Shown here piece after piece: positions 1 to 6,900 of a stretch of DNA of 14,107 nucleotides. A program made the translations under genes and the position numbers. The stretch spans positions 1 to 14,107 of the forward strand of contig JBOFCO010000074.1 of assembly GCA_051646105.1 (NCBI GenBank). The letters run 5' to 3'. The notes beneath the pieces are model-generated. The model had not been told where the DNA came from, searched no databases, and saw nothing but the letters and a program-made list of their open reading frames with translations. The DNA is from JBOFCO01 sp051646105 (lineage in GTDB: Bacteria; Pseudomonadota; Alphaproteobacteria; Rhodobacterales; Rhodobacteraceae). Every line of letters begins with the position of its first letter. The stretch's first letter is position 1.

Positions 1-499
1 AGCAGATCTTGTCGAACGGCGCGTCCTCGCGCACCTTCGCCAGCGCGATTTCCGGCAGCACGGTATGGTTCGAAAAGGTCGAGCAGCCCATGTAATGCAG
101 GATCGGCGTGCCATCCAGCATCGAGAACCGCGAGGTGCCGTCCGGCATCACCCCCTTGCCCTGCGTCGCCCGGATCGAGGTGCAGAGATTGGTCTTGCGG
201 CTGAGACACGAGGGGCAGGCCCGGCATTCCGGCGTGTACAGCGGGATCACATGATCGCCCTTCTTCAGGCTGGTCACGCCGGGGCCCACATCCACAACAA
301 CCCCCGCACCCTCATGCCCCAGGATCGCCGGAAACAACCCCTCGGGATCCGCGCCAGACAGCGTGAATTCATCCGTATGACAAATCCCCGTCGCCTTCAC
401 CTCCACCAGAACCTCGCCAGCCTTCGGTCCCTCAAGCTCCACCTCCATAACCTCCAGCGGACGACCAGCAGCAACCGCAACTGCAGCACGGGTTCTCAT
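1..499 (-). CDS. frmA: Class III alcohol dehydrogenase / S-(hydroxymethyl)glutathione dehydrogenase, N-terminal part (cut by window edge)
   Basis: Family role: cytosolic zinc- and NAD-dependent oxidation of S-(hydroxymethyl)glutathione to S-formylglutathione, the glutathione branch of formaldehyde detoxification; in Rhodobacter and Paracoccus the gene is called adhI or flhA. The 166 visible codons start MRTRAAVAVAAGRPLEV. Catalytic zinc ligands are visible as Cys40 (GICHTDE) and His62-Glu63 (GHEGAG). The structural zinc cluster is Cys92, Cys95, Cys98 and Cys106 (CRACPSC...TNLC). The sequence stays colinear with the class III family through MGCSTFSNHT and DKIC, where the window ends, so the third catalytic zinc ligand and the Rossmann domain (about 210 residues) lie outside. 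The start at 499 is supported by AAAGGAG at 509-515. It is divergent from psd, so the 500-732 region holds its promoter. The assignment to class III rather than another zinc ADH rests on the spacing and wording of these motifs and is strong. Confidence 0.95.
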   Translation of the reverse strand, partial: MRTRAAVAVAAGRPLEVMEVELEGPKAGEVLVEVKATGICHTDEFTLSGADPEGLFPAILGHEGAGVVVDVGPGVTSLKKGDHVIPLYTPECRACPSCLSRKTNLCTSIRATQGKGVMPDGTSRFSMLDGTPILHYMGCSTFSNHTVLPEIALAKVREDAPFDKIC

Positions 500-508
500 G
501 GCAAGGGA

Positions 509-515
509 CTCCTTT
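509..515 (-). promoter_or_regulatory. Ribosome binding site of the class III alcohol dehydrogenase
   Basis: On the minus strand AAAGGAG sits 9 bases before the ATG at 499. This is a near-perfect Shine-Dalgarno sequence and fixes the start. Confidence 0.75.
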
Positions 516-544
516 GAAAGAGGTGTTTGCGGAATCGTCGCACC

Positions 545-603
545 CTTGCCCCAAGCTGGCAATTCAACCAATAGTTTGGCTTCCATTCGCCAATGCCCTT
601 GGC
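545..603. repeat. Three spaced CCAA/TTGG inverted motifs (operator-like)
   Basis: Read on the plus strand, the perfect short palindromes are CTTG-CCC-CAAG (545-555), CCAA-TAGT-TTGG (568-579) and GCCAA-TGCCC-TTGGC (589-603), with centres about 23 bp apart. Read on the minus strand, the last two are also direct repeats: GCCAA, a 4-5 base gap, TTGG, then GAAT, with the units starting at 603 and 580. They lie 46-104 bp upstream of the dehydrogenase start, where a regulator would bind. Function is inferred only from position and symmetry. Confidence 0.4.
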
Positions 604-732
604 CGCAGGGCAGGCGGTCGCGATTGCATGGCCAGCTTTGCGGTTGAACCTGCCCATGTCAGCGGTTAGGCAATAGCGACAAGCCGGATGTGGAAACACC
701 GACCGGACGAGACGAGGCAAGGGGACCCAAAG

Positions 733-1431
733 ATGACCATGCTCGGCACGGTGTTCAAGCCGATGCACCCCGAGGGCATCAAATTCGTCGCCATCTTTGC
801 GGTGGTGACGCTGCTGCTGTTCCTGATCTGGTCGCCGCTCGGCTGGATCGGTGTGGGTCTGACCTTCTGGTGCTATTATTTCTTTCGCAATCCCAAGCGG
901 TCGGTGCCACAGGGTGAACGTCTGATCCTGTCCCCCGCCGATGGTGTGGTGTCGCTGATCGAGCCTGCCATCCCGCCCGAGGAACTGGGTGTGGGCGACG
1001 CGCCGCTGACCCGCGTCAGCGTGTTCATGTCGGTGTTCAACTGCCATGTGAACCGTGCGCCTGTCGCGGGTCGGGTGTTTGCCACCGCCTACCGGCCGGG
1101 AAAGTTCCTGAATGCCTCGCTCGACAAGGCCAGCGAGCATAACGAGCGCAACAGCATGGCGATCGAGATGGCCGACGGGCGCAAACTGGTCGTGGTGCAG
1201 ATCGCGGGGCTGGTGGCGCGGCGGATCGTCAGTTTCGTTCTGACCGGCCAGTCGCTGCGCGCGGGTGAGCGGTTCGGCCTGATCCGGTTTGGGTCGCGGC
1301 TGGATGTCTATCTGCCCGACGGTGTGGTGCCGCTGGTGGCAATCGGCCAGACAATGATCGCAGGCGAAACCGTGATCGCGGATATGGGTCTGGCACCGGG
1401 CACAGCACCCCGTGCCGCCGTTGCCGAGTAG
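733..1431 (+). CDS. psd: Phosphatidylserine decarboxylase proenzyme
   Basis: Pyruvoyl-dependent membrane enzyme that decarboxylates phosphatidylserine to phosphatidylethanolamine. The product is 232 residues, the length of the short (type II-like) bacterial family. A hydrophobic stretch at about residues 17-52, ending CYYFFRNP, anchors it. The conserved core SPADGVVSLIEPA, the block FMSVFNCHVNRAP and QIAGLVARRIV follow. The self-cleavage site is Gly187-Ser188 within GLIRFGSRLDVYLP; Ser188 becomes the pyruvoyl group, giving a long beta and a short alpha chain. I chose ATG 733 (MTMLGTVFKPMHPEG) over the upstream ATG at 688 because family members begin close to FxKPMHPEG and because AGGGG lies at about 719-723. 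pssA starts within a few bases of the stop, so the two are translationally coupled. Very confident. Confidence 0.97.
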   Translation: MTMLGTVFKPMHPEGIKFVAIFAVVTLLLFLIWSPLGWIGVGLTFWCYYFFRNPKRSVPQGERLILSPADGVVSLIEPAIPPEELGVGDAPLTRVSVFMSVFNCHVNRAPVAGRVFATAYRPGKFLNASLDKASEHNERNSMAIEMADGRKLVVVQIAGLVARRIVSFVLTGQSLRAGERFGLIRFGSRLDVYLPDGVVPLVAIGQTMIAGETVIADMGLAPGTAPRAAVAE

Positions 1432-1435
1432 CCCC

Positions 1436-2212
1436 GTGCGGGGCGACGAAGATCAGGCGGCGACCAGATCGGGCGACATGCCGCTGATCCGCATGTTGCC
1501 CAATCTGATGACCGTGGCAGCCCTTTGCGCGGGGATGACGGCGATCCGTTTTGCGGTTCAGGGGAACTTTCGCCTTTCGGTCGGCCTGATCGTGGTTGCC
1601 GCCGTGCTGGACGGGCTGGATGGCCGGATTGCGCGCCGTCTGAAAAGTGAATCCCCTCTTGGCGCGGAACTCGATTCCCTGTGCGATTTCGTGAACTTCG
1701 GCGTCGCACCCGCCATGATCACCTATTACTTTGCAAAAGGAATGCAGGCGCCGCTTGGCTGGACAGCCGCGCTGATTTATGCCGTCTGCTGCCTGATGCG
1801 ACTGGCACGTTTCAACATTGGCAGCCGCAACATCAGCCCGGACAATCCCAAGCGCGATTTCGTGGGCGTGCCGTCGCCTGCGGGTGCCATGCTGCTTTTC
1901 CTGCCCGTCTTTGTCGCGCTTTTTGCGCCGGAATGGCCACGCCTGCCGGGGGCGGCATCGTCGGTTTATATGGTGCTGATCGGCGCGCTGATGATTTCCC
2001 GCATGCCCACGCCCGCATTCAAGGCACTGCGCATACGCCCCGAATATGCCCGCTACGTGCTTGTGGGCTTTGTCGGGCTGCTGGCTGTGGCGCTGACCTA
2101 TCCCTGGGCCATGCTTATTCTGCTGGACCTTGCATATATCACTGTCGTAATCGCCTTTTGGCTGAAAAGCGGACGCAAGACCCGCATGGAAGGAGAGCAG
2201 GATGGAACTTGA
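1436..2212 (+). CDS. pssA: CDP-diacylglycerol--serine O-phosphatidyltransferase (phosphatidylserine synthase)
   Basis: Integral membrane enzyme joining CDP-diacylglycerol and serine to give phosphatidylserine and CMP, the substrate of the upstream Psd. The complete CDP-alcohol phosphotransferase signature is present: DGLDGRIAR, eight residues, then GAELDSLCD, which supplies the metal-binding aspartates. Several hydrophobic helices follow, through to the Lys/Arg-rich tail. No ATG lies near the expected start. GTG 1436 (VRGDEDQAATRSG...) has a weak GAG upstream, begins 4 bp after the psd stop, and gives about 15 residues before the conserved PLIRMLPN, as in relatives. GTG 1412, which would overlap psd, and ATG 1478 are alternatives. 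The end overlaps pmtA by 11 bp. Function is secure; the start is uncertain. Confidence 0.95.
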   Translation: MRGDEDQAATRSGDMPLIRMLPNLMTVAALCAGMTAIRFAVQGNFRLSVGLIVVAAVLDGLDGRIARRLKSESPLGAELDSLCDFVNFGVAPAMITYYFAKGMQAPLGWTAALIYAVCCLMRLARFNIGSRNISPDNPKRDFVGVPSPAGAMLLFLPVFVALFAPEWPRLPGAASSVYMVLIGALMISRMPTPAFKALRIRPEYARYVLVGFVGLLAVALTYPWAMLILLDLAYITVVIAFWLKSGRKTRMEGEQDGT

Positions 2213-2825
2213 GGCGGTCGAACGGTCTTATGCGCGCTGGGCCCCGGTTTATGACCGGACCTTCGGTGCCGTGACCAATGTCGGGCGGCGCCATGCGGTT
2301 GGCCTGCTGAACGCATTGGGTGGCACTGTTCTGGAAGTGGGTGTAGGCACCGGGCTGGCGCTGCCGTTCTATCGCCGGGGCATGACGGTTACGGGGATTG
2401 ATGCCAGCGAACAGATGCTGGCCAAGGCCCGTGCCAAGGTCAGGTCGGAAAAGCTCACAACCGTTGCCGGTCTGATGTTGATGGATGCCCGCGCGCTGGA
2501 ATTTCGTGACGAAAGTTTCGATCATGTCGCTGCGATGCATATCATGTCTGTCGTGCCGGAACCGGAACGGGTGATGGCGGAAATTGCCCGTGTGCTGCGC
2601 CCCGGCGGATCGGTGGTGATCGTCAACCATTTCGCCCGTGACCGTGGCCCGCTGGCGGCGGTTGAGCGGCTGGCGGCGCCGATGTCGAGCCTTCTGGGCT
2701 GGCATTCCGATTTCCGCAGGGAACAGGTTCTTGGCGATGAGCGGCTTCATGTGGAGAGTGAGCAGCCCCTGCCGCCGCTGGGTATGATGACGCTTCTGCG
2801 CCTTCGCAAACAGGTCCGTCGCTGA
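2202..2825 (+). CDS. pmtA: Phosphatidylethanolamine N-methyltransferase, Rhodobacter-type PmtA
   Basis: SAM-dependent class I methyltransferase that converts phosphatidylethanolamine stepwise to its mono-, di- and trimethyl forms; the last is phosphatidylcholine. The 207 residues match the short Rhodobacter-type enzymes (about 200 residues). SAM motif I is EVGVGTGLALP (Glu45-Gly51 onward), followed by GIDASEQML, MDARALEF and LRPGGSVVIVNHF. The N-terminal RSYARWAPVYDRTFG is the usual opening of this family. There is no membrane segment, so it probably associates peripherally with the membrane. The start ATG 2202 is preceded by AGGAG at 2191-2195 inside pssA, and the 11-bp overlap implies coupling. 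Position directly after psd and pssA supports the substrate. A generic ubiquinone/menaquinone-type methyltransferase is the alternative, but less likely here. How many methylations it performs cannot be read from sequence. Confidence 0.88.
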   Translation: MELEAVERSYARWAPVYDRTFGAVTNVGRRHAVGLLNALGGTVLEVGVGTGLALPFYRRGMTVTGIDASEQMLAKARAKVRSEKLTTVAGLMLMDARALEFRDESFDHVAAMHIMSVVPEPERVMAEIARVLRPGGSVVIVNHFARDRGPLAAVERLAAPMSSLLGWHSDFRREQVLGDERLHVESEQPLPPLGMMTLLRLRKQVRR

Positions 2826-2840
2826 ATTCTGGCGCACCAT

Positions 2841-2886
2841 CCTGACCCGCCGATTGAATTGACGGTCTGTCCCGCCTAGGGTCAGG
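2841..2886. repeat. 8-bp perfect inverted repeat flanking a candidate promoter
   Basis: CCTGACCC (2841-2848) pairs exactly with GGGTCAGG (2879-2886) across 30 bases. The arms enclose the candidate -35 and overlap the candidate -10 of the next gene. It could be an operator or a long-loop hairpin at the end of the pmtA transcript; no T-run follows, so an intrinsic terminator is unlikely. Confidence 0.4.
2854..2882 (+). promoter_or_regulatory. Candidate promoter of the Gfo/Idh/MocA oxidoreductase gene
   Basis: TTGAAT (2854-2859), a 17-base spacer and TAGGGT (2877-2882) form an alphaproteobacterial-looking -35/-10 pair. Transcription would start about 24 bases before the gene's ATG. It was read by eye and the -10 is only a 3/6 match. 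Confidence 0.35.
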
Positions 2887-2897
2887 CTGGACAAAGC

Positions 2898-2903
2898 AGG
2901 GAG
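2898..2903 (+). promoter_or_regulatory. Ribosome binding site deciding the oxidoreductase start
   Basis: AGGGAG abuts the ATG at 2904 with no spacing but is 9 bases from the ATG at 2913, so the second ATG is the better start. Confidence 0.55.
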
Positions 2904-2912
2904 ATGCGGGCA

Positions 2913-3878
2913 ATGGCACAGGTTCGGTGGGGTATCCTGAGTGCGGCGAAGATTGCGCGGGAATGGGTCTGCCCCGGCATCCACAATTCTGAAGAGGGCG
3001 TGGTCGCCGCCGTCGCCAGCCGCACCCCCGGCAAGGCCGAGGATCTGGCGGCACGTTATGGCGCGCGGGTGTTCCACGACTATGACGCGATGCTGGCCGA
3101 TCCCGGCATCGATGCTGTCTATATCCCGCTGCCCAACAACGGCCATGTCGAATGGACAAAGCGCGCCCTGGCCGCCGGAAAGCATGTGCTGTGTGAAAAG
3201 CCCATTGCCATCAGGGCGGCAGAGGTCGATGAGTTGATCGCCGCCCGCGATGCCAGCGGCAGGTTCGCGGCAGAAGCCTTTATGGTTACCCATCACCCGC
3301 AGTGGCAACGCGTGCGCGAATTGCTGGCGCGGGGCGCCATCGGCAGGTTGCAGCATGTGCAGGGCGGTTTCACATTTTTCAATGACGACCCCGCTAATAT
3401 CCGCAACGACGCCAGTCTTGACGGGGGTGCCCTGCGTGACATCGGGGTTTATCCATCGGTCACCACCCGGTTTGTGACCGGGGCCGAACCGACCGAAATC
3501 CGCAGCAGGATCGAATGGGATCGTGGCATCGACAGCACGGCACGGGTCTGGGCCGAATTCCCCGGCTTCACCATGGATTTCTATGTATCGATGCGGATGC
3601 ATCCCTATCAGCAGATGCATTTCCACGGTGACAAGGGTTGGATCAAGGTGATGACCCCGTTCAATGCCAAGCTTTACGGGGATGACGTTCTTGAAATCCG
3701 CGATGACAGTGGCGCGGTGCGGCTGGAGCGCTTTCCGCTGGTCGATCATTACGAACGGCAGGCGCAGGCGTTCCACGACACGATCCTGCGCGGCGCACCC
3801 TATGCCTGCCCGCTGGAGTTTTCGCGCGGAAACCAGCGGATGATCGACATGATCTATGCGGGTGCCGACCAAGTGTAG
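2913..3878 (+). CDS. Gfo/Idh/MocA family NAD(P)-dependent oxidoreductase
   Basis: A 321-residue soluble dehydrogenase, typical in length for this family, which oxidises sugars, inositols or trans-dihydrodiols with NAD(P). The N-terminal Rossmann domain starts RWGILSAAKIARE (about residues 5-17). The family signature lysine is Lys96 in CEKP, and the C-terminal alpha/beta domain opens with GGALRDIGVYPSV, carrying Asp176 and Tyr180. Tyr180 sits where many members have the catalytic histidine; the tyrosine variant is seen in the dihydrodiol/xylose dehydrogenase subgroup, so a sugar or dihydrodiol substrate is my guess, not a finding. ATG 2913 is preferred to 2904 on ribosome-site spacing. It follows pmtA by 87 bp with its own candidate promoter, so it need not belong to the lipid operon. 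Family assignment is firm; the substrate is unknown. Confidence 0.9.
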   Translation: MAQVRWGILSAAKIAREWVCPGIHNSEEGVVAAVASRTPGKAEDLAARYGARVFHDYDAMLADPGIDAVYIPLPNNGHVEWTKRALAAGKHVLCEKPIAIRAAEVDELIAARDASGRFAAEAFMVTHHPQWQRVRELLARGAIGRLQHVQGGFTFFNDDPANIRNDASLDGGALRDIGVYPSVTTRFVTGAEPTEIRSRIEWDRGIDSTARVWAEFPGFTMDFYVSMRMHPYQQMHFHGDKGWIKVMTPFNAKLYGDDVLEIRDDSGAVRLERFPLVDHYERQAQAFHDTILRGAPYACPLEFSRGNQRMIDMIYAGADQV

Positions 3879-3905
3879 CCTGATCCCACATTTGCTGGCT
3901 TTTTT
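3877..3905 (+). terminator. Weak candidate terminator after the oxidoreductase gene
   Basis: AGCC (3877-3880) can pair with GGCT (3897-3900), directly followed by a T-run (3900-3905), in the 60-bp gap between two convergent genes. The stem is only 4 bp with a 16-base loop, so support comes mainly from the T-run and the convergent setting. Confidence 0.25.
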
Positions 3906-3938
3906 GCCCCCGATTCGCAGGGCAGTGCGTGCTGAGAG

Positions 3939-6900
3939 TCACGCCGCCAGTGCGGCGACTCTTGCCTCGGCACGTGTCAGGACCGGGGCTGCCAGTTCGA
4001 AGGGGCCTTCTGACGGGGCAAGGCGCAGCGAAGGAAAGACGGCAAGCACTTCTTCGCGGTTGGCATCGCCAAAACCGTCAAGTGCACGGCTGCTGGGTTG
4101 AAGGCTTTCGCAGGCCAGCCCGTCGGCGATGACTACCTCATGCGCATCGAACAGCAGGTGCAGATAGGTGACGGGGCGGGTCGCAGGCGTTGTAGCCTGG
4201 CCGAATATCTTGCAGGCGGCGGCAAAGGCGCGGTCATATCCGGCCGCAAGCTGCGTGCGCCATCCCGACAGCAGCAGCCGGTGCTGCGGGCTGAGCCAAA
4301 GGTCACGCGACGGGCAGCCGGGACCGAAGGCATCCTTCGGCACACGGACCGGTGCCAGGTTCGGGCGGGCCAACATCTCGGCCACTGAAAGCCGTCGCTG
4401 ACCGATCCAGCGCAGAGGCTGGGGGCCATTGTCTTGCGTGAGAACCGTATCGCCGACCCGCAGGCTTTCTATTGGGCGCGGGCCCTGCGGCGTCAGTATC
4501 CCGGTTCCGGGCGTAAAGCAGGGGACGACACTTTCGATCCCCGAAAATGCCATCGTGCCGGTCGCATTGCCCTGACTGTCCCGAAACTCGATCGTGCCGT
4601 TCTCGGGGTTGGTGTCGTAGAAGATCCGCAGGTTGCCCATGCCCGACAGGTCCAGCACGTCGAAATCGTCACCGGCTTCCCCACCAGAAATGACATCGCC
4701 CGCCGTTCCGCCCAAGATGCTGTCACGACCTTCGCCACCGTCGATCGTGTCGGCGCCGCCGCCGCCGGTGATCGTATCGTTGCCATCGTCGCCAGTCAGG
4801 CTGTCCGCATCGTCGCCACCATCGATGAAGTCCGCCCCGAGCCAACCCTGTATGATGTCGTTGCCTGCACCACCCGTAATGACGTCGTCGTCGTTTTCTC
4901 CATAAAGATTATCAGCCCCATCATCGCCGGAAATCGTATCGGCACCTGCGCCGCCCCAGATGATATCGTTGCCTGCGCCTCCGGACAGGCTGTTATTGCC
5001 CGTGTAGTTCGTGCCGACGACATCATCGATGGTGTCGTCGCCGTCGCCGCCAAAGATCGTATCGTTGCCGGTACCAAAAAGAATGGTGTCGTTGCCGACA
5101 CCGCCATCGGCGAAATCGTCACCCGCACCGGTATCGATGAAGTCTGCCCCGCCGCCGCCCAGGACACTGTCGTTCCCGTCACCGGCTGCGATTGTGTCGT
5201 TGTCATTCCCGCCATCGATGGTGTCGTTGCCAAGACCACCGTCGATGCTGTCGGTGCCATCGCCCCCCAGCAGACTGTCGGCCCCGTCGTCACCACTTAT
5301 GGTGTCGGACCCCAGCCCCCCGAGGATCGTGTCACTGAACGCACCTGCGCCGCCCAACAACGAGTCATTGCCATCGCCGCCGTCGACGCTGTCTGCCTCG
5401 GTGCCGCCGTCGACGGTGTCGTTTCCAAGGCCGCCATCGATTGAATCGAGCCCTGCATCGCCGAACAGTGAATCCGCGCCGTCATCACCCCTCAGCGTGT
5501 CATCGCCGAGTCCGCCGCGGATTGTGTCGTTGAAATTTCCGGTTCCGCCGAGCAGCGAGTCATTGCCGTCGCCGCCCTCGATGCTGTCTGCCTCAGTGCC
5601 GCCATCGATGGTGTCGTTACCTGCACCACCAAGGATGGTGTCAGCACCGGTCCCGCCAGTGATACTGTCAGCGTCGTTGCCGCCATCGATGCTGTCGTTG
5701 CCAAGACCGCCATCGATACTGTCTGTGCCGTCACCGCCTGACAGGCTGTCGGCCCCGTCATCGCCACGGATCGTGTCCGCGCCGAGCCCGCCGAGGATCG
5801 TGTCATTGAACGTTCCGGTGCCGCCCAGCAGCGAGTCATTGCCGTCGCCACCGTCGATGTGGTCGGCTTCGGTTCCGCCATCGATGCTGTCGTTGTCTGC
5901 TTCTCCAAGCAGGCTGTCGGTGCCCGCGCCACCAAGGATCGTGTCGTCACCGGCGCCGCCCGCCAGCGTATCGTTCCCGCCTGTCGCCGCCGGAACCAGC
6001 GTATTGACGACGTTGTCGATCAGCAGATCGCTGTTATTCACCACGGTTGATGCCGGATTGGTGATCCGTATCGTGGAGGTCGAGGTCTGCGCGACATAAT
6101 TCAATGTCAGCGTCTGGGTTGTGCCGTTGGCGATAACTTGCGTCAGTGACGCAATGACATTGCCGCTCGCATCCAACACTTCGACCAGAACGGTTTGCGA
6201 GCCGTTGCCTGTGCCGGTTTCTCCGGCACTGATGGTCAGCGTGTAGTCGGAACCAGGTGTCGTTGTAATGGCCTGCGATACGCCATCACCGCCCGGTGTT
6301 TCGTTCCCGCTGTTGATAAGCAGCGCACCGCCCGAAACCACCGGTGCCGTGCCAGCCGTCGGGTTGATGACAGTCCAGCCGGTCAGGCCGCTGGCGAACG
6401 TGCCGTTGGTTACGGTTCCGGCAGCTTCGGCTGGCAGTGTTTCGGTGATCAGGTCGTTGCCCGCGCCGCCATCGACCGAGTCGTTACCGCCGCCGCCATA
6501 GATCGTGTCGAGACCATCACCCCCGTCGATGCTGTCATCGCCAGCACCGCCGTAAAGCGAATCCGATCCGCCCTCACCGCGCAAAGTGTCATTGCCGGCG
6601 CCGCCGAACAGCGTATCGGCAGAGGCGTCACTGCCGCCCAGAACAGAGTCATTGCCAGCACCGCTGTCAACGCGATCTGCGCCGGTGCCGCCGTCAACCG
6701 TATCGTTCCCAAGACCGGCGAGAACCGTGTCATTGCCTGCACCGGCCCTGACATTGTCGTCTTGCCAGGCCGTCGCTGAACCGCTGGTGCCATCGCCGCC
6801 GTCGACCCGGTCGGTACCATTGGCGATGGGTTCGACGTAGGTGCCATTGATGAGATCAGCGCCTGCGGTTCCGTCGATGATGCCATCGTCGAAACCGGTC

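Larger units (their letters stand above)
500..732. promoter_or_regulatory. Divergent intergenic region between the dehydrogenase and psd
   Basis: This 233-bp stretch has no credible gene; open frames that cross it are antisense to psd or to the dehydrogenase. It must carry promoters in both directions. Toward psd, the best candidate I see is TTGAAC (644-649), a 17-base spacer and TAGGCA (667-672), whose -10 is poor. Toward the dehydrogenase I see no convincing -35/-10 pair. What stands out is a set of three short inverted motifs at 545-603, listed separately. Confidence 0.5.

Noticed and set aside
496..1140. 214-codon minus-strand frame across the 500-732 gap and psd
   Set aside because: Antisense of psd over most of its length; the gap part shows regulatory-type repeats rather than coding character.
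2139..3872. 577-codon open frame on the minus strand across pmtA and the oxidoreductase gene
   Set aside because: It spans two well-supported genes and their intergenic promoter; His/Arg-rich composition is typical of antisense of high-GC coding DNA.
4005..4520. Hint domain considered as a true intein
   Set aside because: It is at the C terminus with no C-extein, no homing endonuclease and no terminal His-Asn; it fits the stand-alone Hint_2 type.
4434..6099. Long open frames on the plus strand (4434-5444 and 5011-6099) opposite the RTX gene, Pro/Ser- and Val/Ala-rich
   Set aside because: They are the antisense of the GGxGxD nonapeptide codons; the periodic, GC-biased repeat simply lacks stop codons in those frames. 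No family resemblance and no ribosome sites.
4656..6887. Regular repeats considered as a CRISPR array or DNA satellite
   Set aside because: The periodicity is that of in-frame RTX nonapeptides; there are no identical repeats with unique spacers.
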